NCBI RefSeq assembly: GCF_001870735.1
Contig: NZ_MORL01000023.1
Location: 1 to 64,000 of the forward strand
Direction of reading: 5' to 3'
Length of the DNA: 64,000 nucleotides
From: Arsenicibacter rosenii
GTDB lineage: Bacteria > Bacteroidota > Bacteroidia > Cytophagales > Spirosomataceae
The notes under the pieces are model-generated. The model was given only the letters and a program-made list of their open reading frames with translations, had not been told where the DNA came from and ran no database searches. Below are positions 25,603-33,424 of the stretch, piece after piece. Every line of letters begins with the position of its first letter. Position 1 is the first letter of the stretch. Both the position numbers and the translations under genes were made by a program.

Positions 25603-26505
25603 ATGAAAGTTTCCTTTATTATTATTAACTATAATTCCAGTCATCATACGTTGGCTTGTGTTGAGTCAGTCAGAGAGCAGAGTAAATCTGTCAACTATGA
25701 AATCATTGTTGTTGACAACGGCTCGTCGATTCAGGATTATCAAAAGCTTAGTGCATTAACGGTGGTTTCTGAGCTCAAGATTGTCCGCAGTGATCGTAAT
25801 TTAGGGTTTTCGGGAGGTCATCTATTCGGTTTAAACGCAGTAGATCCAGATTCATATTATTATTTTTTTCTGAATAATGACTGTTTACTGCTCGACGATT
25901 TATGCAGTCGCCTGAGCAGCTATATGAATGATCATCCGGATGTTGGCCTTTGCACCGGCCAAATGATCCGCCCTGGTGGGGATCAGGAGCCCTCTTTCAC
26001 ATATTTCCCGACCGTTGGCTCCAAACTTTTAGGCCATGCTATTGTCCGCTGGTTTAATCCGGCAGCGTATCCTAAACGTCAAAAAATATATAATGAACCA
26101 GTTCAGGTTCCGGTTATTACAGGTAGTGCTTTATTTACCAGAGCCAAAGCCTTTCTGGAGGTAGGCGGGTTCGACCCTTCTTATTTTTTGTACTGCGAAG
26201 AAGAAGATCTATGCCTCAGACTCCGACAGGCCAACTGGAAAGTGATGTTGGTGCCGGATGTAAAATTTCTACACATCGGCGGAGGCAGTACCGAGTCGAG
26301 TCCGACGGCGGAAAAAGAGTATTACATTTCGCTGTTCCGCTATTTCCGGAAACATACCAGCCGGCCAGTGCAACTGACCATGCGATTGTTTTACACGCTG
26401 AAAATTGCCCGCCGGTATCTGAGAAACAGCCGGAATGCCCGGCTCGCCTGGTTTATTTTGCGGGGTGCACCCGAATCCGAAAGCCTGCGCCACCGGTTTG
26501 CCTGA
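25603..26505 (+). CDS. Glycosyltransferase family 2 (rhamnosyltransferase-like)
   Basis: A 300-residue cytoplasmic GT-A transferase of the WbbL/rhamnosyltransferase group. Motifs are VSFIIINYNSSHHTLACVES, the nucleotide-site VVDNGSS, the DxD-equivalent FLNNDCLLLD, VITGSALFTRAKAFLEVGGFD and FFLYCEEEDLCLRLRQ. There is no membrane helix; the C-terminus is basic and may touch the membrane. It likely adds a sugar to O-antigen or other surface glycan. It stands alone, followed by a convergent terminator. Confidence 0.85.
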   Translation: MKVSFIIINYNSSHHTLACVESVREQSKSVNYEIIVVDNGSSIQDYQKLSALTVVSELKIVRSDRNLGFSGGHLFGLNAVDPDSYYYFFLNNDCLLLDDLCSRLSSYMNDHPDVGLCTGQMIRPGGDQEPSFTYFPTVGSKLLGHAIVRWFNPAAYPKRQKIYNEPVQVPVITGSALFTRAKAFLEVGGFDPSYFLYCEEEDLCLRLRQANWKVMLVPDVKFLHIGGGSTESSPTAEKEYYISLFRYFRKHTSRPVQLTMRLFYTLKIARRYLRNSRNARLAWFILRGAPESESLRHRFA

Positions 26506-26519
26506 GTCTGTTGCAAAAA

Positions 26520-26550
26520 AAGCGCCCGCGAGCAAACTGTTCGCGGGCGT
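26520..26550. terminator. Convergent terminator
   Basis: CGCCCGCGA (26523-26531) pairs with TCGCGGGCG (26541-26549). The A-run on its left gives a T-run for leftward transcription of the DUF4270 operon. Confidence 0.75.
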
Positions 26551-26569
26551 TACTTTTCGTACAGCGGGG

Positions 26570-27889
26570 TTAAAGCCCTGAGGTCAATACAATCCGTAAC
26601 CGGATCCGGTCGGTTGACAGCTCCTGATCGCCGATCATTACCCGTCTGAGGGCGGTTTTCAGGCTAACCGTACTGGCAGGCACCGTCAGAATCAGCGGGC
26701 GGTTAACCGCATCGCCTTTCAGGATATCGCCAATGTATTTGGTAATATCAAACACATACATGTCCGACAGTTCCAGCTCGTTTGGCAGGTATTCATAACC
26801 GGCAACGGCACTTGTGGTACCTGTTGCCAGTGCCGGCACAGTACTGACAAGTTCATTTTGAGAGTTTGTCTCATACAGCGCCAGCTGGTCGGGTGGCGGC
26901 GTGTTGTCGTACAACACTTTACGTACCGGACTGACCTGCAACTGGGCCAGGTTCAAGCCCAGATACGCATCCGGCTTTGCGAACTGACTCAGGTACGGAA
27001 ATTCAATCCGTGTCCGGAAACCCACCCCGACACCAATGGCCGTCTGATGGCCCGTCGCCGCACTGGGCAGTACCTGTGGCTTATATTTTAACGATTGTAC
27101 GGCCGATCCCGTAGCATCATTCGTCAGCTGCGTAAAATGCGTACCACCAATCGGAAACCGGACCGACGACGATGTTTTTTCCATGTCATTCAGGTGATAA
27201 TACAGCCTTAACCCGGTTTTTTCGGATCCTGTATTAATGCCCCAGATAACATTATCGGTGGTTCCGTTTGTAAAGGCAAAGCCTTTCCAGTAGGCCCACA
27301 TTGTTTCGGTATCGTTGATCTCCTTACTGACCAGTTTCGCGAAAAATGCCTGCCCTAATGCATCTGACAAACGCATCCGGATCTGCCGGGTTTCACCACG
27401 GCCTAAGGCTACGAAGCTTTTGCTGACAAGCGGCGTGGCCTGATAAACCGCTGAGTTATAGTTGTAATACGTAGCTCCCGCGGTCAACGGCTCCTGCAAC
27501 GTATGGACCTGCAGCGTAAAAGCCTTCGTTGTATCGCCGTATGAGAATGAATACGGCAGTTCCAGCACCAGCGAATCAAACCGAACGCCGGACTGGTCAG
27601 ATAGTGTATGTGCCGCATAATCAACCGAGGCGTAGCCTTTTGCCTGTAGCTTACCCGTCTGCGTGTCGGCCCATTGACCGATGAGCAGGCTGCTGTCTGT
27701 CGCCGTCACAAACGAATCCGGCTCAATTACGGTATAGGTTTTTACCGTAATTGAATCAACCAGCTGGGTCTGTAACTGATAAGGGTCAATCACGCTCTGC
27801 CCGACATCGGGGTCTCCGGAAAGACATGAAAGTAGCGAGGCTCCGGCTACTGTAAGCAGCAGACCGGAGCGAAACAGGGATCGCATCAT
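26570..27889 (-). CDS. DUF4270 family lipoprotein
   Basis: A 439-residue exported lipoprotein (lipobox LLSC at about 19-22) of the Bacteroidota-specific DUF4270 family. The core shows repeated beta-rich segments such as VRFDSLVLELPYSFSYGDTT and LRRVMIGDQELSTDRIRLRIVLT. The function is unknown; related proteins are cell-surface and co-occur with Kelch and DUF4907 proteins, as here. It is the last gene of the leftward Kelch-DUF4907-DUF4270 operon, starting about 17 bp after the DUF4907 stop. Confidence 0.8.
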   Translation of the reverse strand: MMRSLFRSGLLLTVAGASLLSCLSGDPDVGQSVIDPYQLQTQLVDSITVKTYTVIEPDSFVTATDSSLLIGQWADTQTGKLQAKGYASVDYAAHTLSDQSGVRFDSLVLELPYSFSYGDTTKAFTLQVHTLQEPLTAGATYYNYNSAVYQATPLVSKSFVALGRGETRQIRMRLSDALGQAFFAKLVSKEINDTETMWAYWKGFAFTNGTTDNVIWGINTGSEKTGLRLYYHLNDMEKTSSSVRFPIGGTHFTQLTNDATGSAVQSLKYKPQVLPSAATGHQTAIGVGVGFRTRIEFPYLSQFAKPDAYLGLNLAQLQVSPVRKVLYDNTPPPDQLALYETNSQNELVSTVPALATGTTSAVAGYEYLPNELELSDMYVFDITKYIGDILKGDAVNRPLILTVPASTVSLKTALRRVMIGDQELSTDRIRLRIVLTSGL

Positions 27890-27905
27890 GTAGTTAGGTG
27901 ATTTT

Positions 27906-28235
27906 CTATCGGGTCGTAATGCCCAGTTGAGTAAGGTCGGCTTGTGTTAGTGTCGGCGGGAAATGGCCGTTTTCCATTTTATGAATAACAAGCTGACCAA
28001 CCTGCCGGGCATCCTCTGCCCGAGCAAATCCTTTCTGGCCAGCCAGCCCCGGCATCGTCGGCTGGTAAATCAGTGAATCACCATGGCTGATGATGGTATA
28101 CCCCCAGCCTTTCTGCGTACTGAAGACATGAAGCTGGTAAGGCGATTGTTTTTTATAGAACTGGAAAGCAACCATGCCGGCCAGGCCCGCAACAACCAAT
28201 ATCAGTCTGGTCAGGTTGAGCCGTTTAGTTTTCAC
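27906..28235 (-). CDS. DUF4907 family protein
   Basis: A 109-residue protein with one N-terminal membrane helix (about 8-25) and a small mature domain with the DUF4907 pattern: GWGYTIISHGDSLIYQPTMPGLAGQKGFARAEDA and a terminal LTQLGI. It starts with GTG and overlaps the Kelch gene stop by 11 nt, showing translational coupling. Probably periplasmic and membrane-anchored. The function is unknown; the conserved three-gene context suggests one envelope complex. Confidence 0.75.
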   Translation of the reverse strand: MKTKRLNLTRLILVVAGLAGMVAFQFYKKQSPYQLHVFSTQKGWGYTIISHGDSLIYQPTMPGLAGQKGFARAEDARQVGQLVIHKMENGHFPPTLTQADLTQLGITTR

Positions 28236-29289
28236 TTGTATCCTGCGCTATCGTTGGATCAAATTCCCACAAATCATCAAAACGGCTGGTCCCGTTGCTG
28301 CCCATTGTCACATAGCCTTTTCCGTTGATGGCAAAACCAAAGGCATAGGCGCGGGTAGCGCCTTCAAACGTACCGTTTTCGCTCCAGCTGTCATTAACCG
28401 GATCGTATTTCCAGACAGTCGTTGTGCCATCACCCAGGGTTACATAGCCGTTTGAGCCAATGGCAAAGGCAACGGCATAACTCCGGGAAACCAATTCTTC
28501 GCTTTCAAAATCGCCCTTTTCAATCCAGGTGTCGCTTGACGCATCATAGGCCCACCAGTCTTTTTCGGCAGTGCCGTTGTTGTTACCCGTTCCGACATAG
28601 GCCAGACCGTTGATCACAAAGCTGATGGCTCCGATCCGTTTCGCGCCGCCATAGCTGGCCACTTTTGTCCACTGATCACTGGCCGGATCATACGACCAGA
28701 AGTCTTTCAGGTAATTGCCATCGAAACCTGTTCCGACATACCCTTTGCTCCCCACGGTAAACGAAACGGCATTGCGCCGGGCCGTACCACCAAAATCCGC
28801 CACCTGTTTCCAGGTATTTGTAGTCGGATCATACCCCCAGAAATCTTTCAGCCGGTCGCTGTTCACGTCCAGACCGGTACCGATATATCCTTTATTCCCT
28901 ACCGAAAAACCGGTGGCGGCATAACGGGCAACGCCGCCAAAGTTGGCCAGCTGCGTCCATGTATTCTTATTGGCATCGTATGCCCAGAAGTCTTTTAACC
29001 GCTCATTATCAGCATTAGATCCTGTACCGACATACGCTATATTGCCGATCACAAAGCCAGCCGGTGCATTGCGGGCTACCCCTTCAAAATCGGACCGGTG
29101 GCGCCAGTCACCCAGCGGGCTTGTTGAGTCGCTGCTGGCGCAGCCGGCTATTAATCCACCGCCCACCACCCAGGCCATCACAAGGGTCAGGCTGTTTACG
29201 GTATCAATAAAGGTACTGCCGGGCTTTGCCCACAGGGTGGCTTTTTGCTTGAGCTGCTGAAACGTATTGTGTCGTTGTAAATTATCCAT
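28225..29289 (-). CDS. Kelch-repeat surface lipoprotein
   Basis: A 354-residue protein with six Kelch-type blades, each carrying a variant of GNxAYVGTG…LKDFWAYDxxxNTWTQLxxF, which form a beta-propeller. The N-terminus has a hydrophobic helix ending in GGGLIAGC, a possible lipobox after an unusually long leader of about 50 residues. An in-frame extension upstream was rejected because it crosses a promoter-like palindrome. It is the first gene of the operon with DUF4907 and DUF4270, and may bind a glycan or protein ligand at the surface. Confidence 0.8.
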   Translation of the reverse strand: MDNLQRHNTFQQLKQKATLWAKPGSTFIDTVNSLTLVMAWVVGGGLIAGCASSDSTSPLGDWRHRSDFEGVARNAPAGFVIGNIAYVGTGSNADNERLKDFWAYDANKNTWTQLANFGGVARYAATGFSVGNKGYIGTGLDVNSDRLKDFWGYDPTTNTWKQVADFGGTARRNAVSFTVGSKGYVGTGFDGNYLKDFWSYDPASDQWTKVASYGGAKRIGAISFVINGLAYVGTGNNNGTAEKDWWAYDASSDTWIEKGDFESEELVSRSYAVAFAIGSNGYVTLGDGTTTVWKYDPVNDSWSENGTFEGATRAYAFGFAINGKGYVTMGSNGTSRFDDLWEFDPTIAQDTSEN

Positions 29290-29322
29290 ACGGCAACTAG
29301 TTAGGTTTAAAATTGAGTACAC

Positions 29323-29340
29323 ATACAAAGGCCTTTGTAT
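29323..29340. promoter_or_regulatory. Perfect 18-bp palindrome upstream of the Kelch operon
   Basis: ATACAAAGGCCTTTGTAT is fully self-complementary and lies 34 nt before the Kelch-lipoprotein ATG. It probably serves as an operator for a dimeric regulator; no regulator gene is adjacent. Confidence 0.45.
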
Positions 29341-29440
29341 AAATCTGTACGTCCGCCCCAAAAAGTCTGTTGCAGCGCTAAGGTTATAAATTTGTTAAAA
29401 AAGGTTAATTGTAGTTTTTCTGCAACGGCCCTGCAACAAA

Positions 29441-29471
29441 AAAGGGCACCAGCAAATGCCAGATGCCCTTT
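29441..29471 (-). terminator. Terminator of the outer-membrane-type gene
   Basis: AAAGGGCA (29441-29448) pairs with TGCCCTTT (29464-29471); TTTTTTGTT follows on the minus strand, about 70 nt after the stop at 29540. Confidence 0.7.
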
Positions 29472-29539
29472 ACTACTCCACATATAAATATTCAGCAGTT
29501 GAATATGCCTCAAACAACGGCTTCAGGCATATTTTCTGT

Positions 29540-30490
29540 TTATTTCTGCTTTCGGTTACCTTGTAAATCACCCACTCTATGCATGCGCCGCAGGTCATAT
29601 TGCCGCCCATAGCTATACCGGAGCACAATGCCGACGGACCACCCCGTACCGGTTCCCCGCAGCCAGGCTTGCTGCTGTTCGTTGCTGTTCACCTGATAAG
29701 TTAGGTTGGTTGTCAGTGAACTGCCCAGCCCCCGGTTTTTACGGACAAAAACGCTCATCTCAGTACGTCCGCCAAGGTTGGCTATGTATTCGGCCGAAGC
29801 TTCCACCATACCTGTCACATGCGGACTGATTGTCGTATTCGACACCAGCCGTAGCGTGTCAGGGCGGCTGCGGGGCGTTCGGGACGAGTATCCTATTAAA
29901 TGTACAACAGAGGGATCTTTCGGTGCATTTGGTAACAGCCAGACACCCAGGCCCAGCCATAAACCACCTTTAGCACCACCCAGCTGAGGCAACTGACTAA
30001 AGCGCATCAACCGCCTGCCCCTGAACACAATACCTTGTCTGTCATTGTCAGCCTGAATCCTTAACGGCGATTGCTGATTGATGATAAACAATGTATGAAC
30101 GGCGGATCGGGCGTATCCAATTTCTGCAGCCCATTTTTCGCGCCCGACCCAACCGAACATAGCACTCCAGCCTAACTGGCTGACAGCTTTTGTTGACACC
30201 AGGCCATTGAATGTCTGGCTTAGCGAACCTTTGTCTGTGCGTAAGAAACCATCAAAGCCCACATACCAGCGGTCAGTAATATAAGCGTTTCCGTAACGGG
30301 TTATTAACCGCTCAAAGTTGGCCCGTTTATAGGCGGTTTTACGCTTATCCTGATCCCAGCCAGGGACTTCCGGTAAAGGACTTATCAGGCCCAGACGCTC
30401 AGCAGGAGGTTGATAATACTCCGTTACACTTTGCGCAAACCCCGTTAGTCCTTCCATTAACAGCCAAAGAAGCATGCTCAGGCGTTTCAT
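29540..30490 (-). CDS. Predicted outer-membrane beta-barrel protein, unknown
   Basis: A 316-residue protein with a cleavable signal peptide (MKRLSMLLWLLMEGLTGFAQ) and many alternating hydrophobic strands such as YVGFDGFLRT, SAMFGWVGREKWAAEIGYARS, GLWLGLGVWLL and WSVGIVLRYSYG, typical of an outer-membrane barrel. No family recognised. It is expressed alone between a palindromic terminator and its own terminator. The C-terminal tail is basic, not the usual terminal aromatic residue, so a barrel is likely but not certain. Confidence 0.65.
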   Translation of the reverse strand: MKRLSMLLWLLMEGLTGFAQSVTEYYQPPAERLGLISPLPEVPGWDQDKRKTAYKRANFERLITRYGNAYITDRWYVGFDGFLRTDKGSLSQTFNGLVSTKAVSQLGWSAMFGWVGREKWAAEIGYARSAVHTLFIINQQSPLRIQADNDRQGIVFRGRRLMRFSQLPQLGGAKGGLWLGLGVWLLPNAPKDPSVVHLIGYSSRTPRSRPDTLRLVSNTTISPHVTGMVEASAEYIANLGGRTEMSVFVRKNRGLGSSLTTNLTYQVNSNEQQQAWLRGTGTGWSVGIVLRYSYGRQYDLRRMHRVGDLQGNRKQK

Positions 30491-30549
30491 GGTCTTTCAC
30501 TGAACGATGTAAAGTTTTACTCAATAAGATAAGATCAGAAAAATATGGA

Positions 30550-30580
30550 AAAATGTGCCGGAGCCAGAGGCTCCGGCACA
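30550..30580 (-). terminator. Terminator of the PepSY-like lipoprotein gene
   Basis: TGTGCCGGAGCC (30554-30565) and GGCTCCGGCACA (30569-30580) form a perfect 12-bp stem with a 3-nt loop; a short T-run follows on the minus strand. It sits 12 nt after the stop. Confidence 0.8.
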
Positions 30581-30591
30581 CGAGTCATGTC

Positions 30592-31401
30592 TTAACGATG
30601 CTTCAGCACCTGCTTGAATGTACCGTCGGCAGCGAAGAGCAGATCAACCGGATTCCCGCTGGCGGGTTTGATGCTCACCACATATTGTCCGTCGCTCAGC
30701 TTGCCGGCTTTTTTAACTGTTGCTCCGGCATAATTAGTAGTAATATACGTCGTGATGGCAGCGGGTAAGTCAGCCGCGGCAACTTCGGTCAGCTTACCAC
30801 GCAATACTTTTACCAGCTCCTGATTAAATGTACCGTCGGTGTTAAACAGCAGGGTCTTTTTGGTATCATTGACCGTAATCATAACCAGGTAGCCACGGTT
30901 ATCGTCTTTTACCGCCATATTGATTGTGGCACCGGCATAGTTTGCGCTGATATAGCTGGTGATGGCAGAAGGTAAATTCGTAATGGCTATTTGTGACAGG
31001 CTATCCCGCTTGCCGCCGGGCCCCTTGCCAGGGCCTTTTTTCAGACTCACTTCATGATTGAATGTACCATCTGCATTGAAAAGCAAGGCTTTACGCGTTC
31101 CGCTTTGTGTAATTCCTACGAAATAGTTGCCATCGTCATCCTTAGCAGCATAGTCGACAGTGGCTCCGGCATAATTTGTAGTAATGTAGCCCGTGATAGC
31201 CGCAGGTAAGGCAGACGTTTCAATTTTAGTCAGTTTTTTCTTGCTGTGAAAGCCTGCTGAATCAGTAGCAGCGCGAGCCGCCCCTGTAGCAGTTGCCGTT
31301 GCAGAATCATCCGGATTTACCAATGACTGATCATTATTACAGGCGTTCATGGTTAGGGCGAAGCCAATAGCAAGCAGCCCAAGCAGAAATTGCTTTTTCA
31401 T
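30592..31401 (-). CDS. Lipoprotein with three PepSY-like repeats
   Basis: A 269-residue lipoprotein (lipobox MNAC at about 18-21). Three homologous units follow a low-complexity Ala/Thr spacer; each contains LPAAITxYIxxNYAGATV, then DxGxYxVxI, LLFNADGTFNQE and a basic linker. This is the PepSY-like (PF11396) module of Bacteroidota periplasmic proteins, whose structure resembles beta-lactamase-inhibitor repeats. The three copies are similar enough to suggest recent internal duplication. Probably periplasmic or surface; the ligand is unknown. Confidence 0.82.
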   Translation of the reverse strand: MKKQFLLGLLAIGFALTMNACNNDQSLVNPDDSATATATGAARAATDSAGFHSKKKLTKIETSALPAAITGYITTNYAGATVDYAAKDDDGNYFVGITQSGTRKALLFNADGTFNHEVSLKKGPGKGPGGKRDSLSQIAITNLPSAITSYISANYAGATINMAVKDDNRGYLVMITVNDTKKTLLFNTDGTFNQELVKVLRGKLTEVAAADLPAAITTYITTNYAGATVKKAGKLSDGQYVVSIKPASGNPVDLLFAADGTFKQVLKHR

Positions 31402-31442
31402 TTGTACTAAAAATTAAGCGGTTAAATTAATTGAATTGAAAC

Positions 31443-31853
31443 TTAAGAGAAGACACGTATTTTGTTGTCAGGTAAAGGCATAATTTTATACACACGCAGG
31501 CCTTTTTTGCCATAATCGTTCAGGCCAACCCCTTTGTTATCGAACCGCGCACCGTGAACCGGGCAGTAAAATTCATTGTCCTGGAACACAACGGTATTGT
31601 TTTTCTGATGACTACACGTACGGGTGGCGGCGACCAGAAGTCCATGAAACGTACGGGCAACAACGACGCCGTTTGCTACTACATATCCGCCTTTCATTCG
31701 TAAAACTGCATTATCAGGAGACTCCATATCAAGCTCAAAATCGACTGGTCCTTCCGGCTTTACGACCTCCTCCTGTCGGCATGATGTAAGCAATACCATC
31801 AAAGCGGCACCACCTAAACCAAGCGATTTAAGAAATTCATACCGGCTCATCAT
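31443..31853 (-). CDS. Rieske [2Fe-2S] lipoprotein
   Basis: A 136-residue Rieske protein with both cluster motifs: CSH (TRTCSHQKN) and CPVHG (FYCPVHGARF), supplying two Cys and two His ligands. The N-terminus has a twin-arginine-like start and hydrophobic stretch ending LLTSC, a lipobox, so it is membrane-anchored on the periplasmic side. Likely an electron-transfer partner of an unknown reductase or oxygenase; no cytochrome genes are adjacent. The start is the ATG after GAGAGAAAG; a TTG upstream was rejected. It follows the SGNH-like gene by 12 bp. Confidence 0.85.
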   Translation of the reverse strand: MMSRYEFLKSLGLGGAALMVLLTSCRQEEVVKPEGPVDFELDMESPDNAVLRMKGGYVVANGVVVARTFHGLLVAATRTCSHQKNNTVVFQDNEFYCPVHGARFDNKGVGLNDYGKKGLRVYKIMPLPDNKIRVFS

Positions 31854-31865
31854 TCTTTCTCTCAA

Positions 31866-32684
31866 TTAGTTGTCACGGGGGAGCCGACGACGGAAACTTG
31901 ACCGGGCTACGGCTTCCCGGCGCTGCTTTATCATCAGGTTTTCATAAAATTCATATAACTCACTGCCTAATAACTCCTGGCTTACTCCGCTCAGACGGCT
32001 ATCATCAGCTGATTCAAAGTATTCTTCACCGTTTTTGATATGTGTTTGCGTATCAAATACAGGAATGCCATATGCTTCACCCATTCTCACAAACAGCGCT
32101 CTTCCTTGTTTCCGTAACCAGTCATTTACCGGCGACTGATCTGGCACGGGTGTCAATAACACAACTTTATAGCCATATGGCTGCAGGTAATGCAACGCAT
32201 CGCTCAGATAATAGACCAAATCACGCAACCGCCCGATACGATTAACTGAGTTCAGCGTATGCAGAAATCCTTTTTTTACCTGTCCTTTCAACTTGTTAAA
32301 CCAACTGTTCCCATGCGTCAGAAAAGCAGATTCCTCCGGGAGCAAGGTCATTGTGTTGGCCGGCTGATGGGTTTTCCGGATCAGTAACTCGCTAAAGTGA
32401 CCGGGTTCTGTCAGAAAGGAGTGGCCCATCTGCAACAGAATCAGATCATAGCGGTGAATATTCAGGTAATAAAGCACATTCGTAACCTTATTCAGATCAA
32501 TGGGTGTGTGGTATTCCATAAATACCGGTTGACCGGATTGTTCGATACGACGCGCAAACTGTTCGGCAAAGCTGTTTCCGGCACTCAGGTTATCTCCCTG
32601 GGCGGCACTCCCTCCGATCACTAATATTTTTAAATGCTTCGTATTCATCTTGGTTGGCCATTTTGAGCGGCTTTCAAACATCAT
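31866..32684 (-). CDS. SGNH/GDSL-like hydrolase
   Basis: A 272-residue protein (260 if the second ATG at 32648 is used) with a GDSL-like start, KILVIGGSAAQGDNL, whose Ser is the potential nucleophile. It contains DLILLQMGHS as block III and the helical end SRLSGVSQELLGSELYEFY instead of the usual DxxH, so the catalytic His is not obvious. It may be a sugar or lipid esterase or a non-catalytic relative. Cytoplasmic by sequence. It is upstream of, and probably co-transcribed with, the Rieske gene. The direction is divergent from the sigma gene. Confidence 0.6.
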   Translation of the reverse strand: MMFESRSKWPTKMNTKHLKILVIGGSAAQGDNLSAGNSFAEQFARRIEQSGQPVFMEYHTPIDLNKVTNVLYYLNIHRYDLILLQMGHSFLTEPGHFSELLIRKTHQPANTMTLLPEESAFLTHGNSWFNKLKGQVKKGFLHTLNSVNRIGRLRDLVYYLSDALHYLQPYGYKVVLLTPVPDQSPVNDWLRKQGRALFVRMGEAYGIPVFDTQTHIKNGEEYFESADDSRLSGVSQELLGSELYEFYENLMIKQRREAVARSSFRRRLPRDN

Positions 32685-32830
32685 TACGCGCTTAGTCTGA
32701 CAGGCGTTGCAGCGGTATTCTTTTTTTTCTTATTTTTTCTTAATTTTTTTTATCTTTTTTCTGCAACGTTCGTTCCTGTTTCAGCGTATATTTTATTGTT
32801 GGTAAATGATCTACTAAAATCTTATCGTCC

Positions 32831-33424
32831 TTGCTGTTCCGTAAGCGCACAAAATTTGAGGAGAATGACCTGTTAAGTGTCATTATCGCCTGCCGGGAGA
32901 ACAATGCTCAGGCACAGCGGGTACTTTTTAAACAGTACTTCGGCTACGCCAAGAGTATTTGTCTGCGCTATTCGTCTACTGTTGAAGAGGCTGAGGAGGT
33001 ACTCAACGAAGGTTTTCTGAAAGTTTTTCAGCATATCCACCAGTACGATACCAACCAGCCTTTCAAAGCGTGGTTACGCACAATCCTGGTCAACACAGCA
33101 ATCAGTTATTACCGGAAGTTTCACAAGTTCGATCCGCATATCGGTCTGGAAAACGTACCGGATGTTCCCTTCGATGATGATGTGGTCAGCTACATCACTG
33201 CCGATGAGATCTTAGCATTAGTACAGGAACTGCCGCCGGCATGGCGGACCGTATTCAACTTACATGTGATTGATGGTTATAGTTTACGTGAAGTAGCCGA
33301 TTTGCTGCCCGCAAATGAGGCTACCGTCCGGTCGCATTTTCTGCGGGCACGGCAACGACTTCAGCAACTAATAAAGATGAACTATCCTCATTTTTTTCTA
33401 ACGACCCCTCATGAAACCCGATAA
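32831..33424 (+). CDS. ECF-type RNA polymerase sigma factor
   Basis: A 197-residue sigma-70 family ECF factor. Region 2 contains FKQYFGYAKSICLRYSSTVEEAEEVLNEGFLKVFQHI and FKAWLRTILVNTAISYYRK; region 4 has LPPAWRTVFNLHVIDGYSLREVADLLPANEATVRSHFLRARQRL. It directs envelope-type regulons. There is no ATG in frame before residue 180, and a stop lies at 32807, so a TTG at 32831 must be the start. It overlaps the downstream membrane protein gene by 14 nt; that protein is probably its anti-sigma partner. Confidence 0.88.
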   Translation: MLFRKRTKFEENDLLSVIIACRENNAQAQRVLFKQYFGYAKSICLRYSSTVEEAEEVLNEGFLKVFQHIHQYDTNQPFKAWLRTILVNTAISYYRKFHKFDPHIGLENVPDVPFDDDVVSYITADEILALVQELPPAWRTVFNLHVIDGYSLREVADLLPANEATVRSHFLRARQRLQQLIKMNYPHFFLTTPHETR

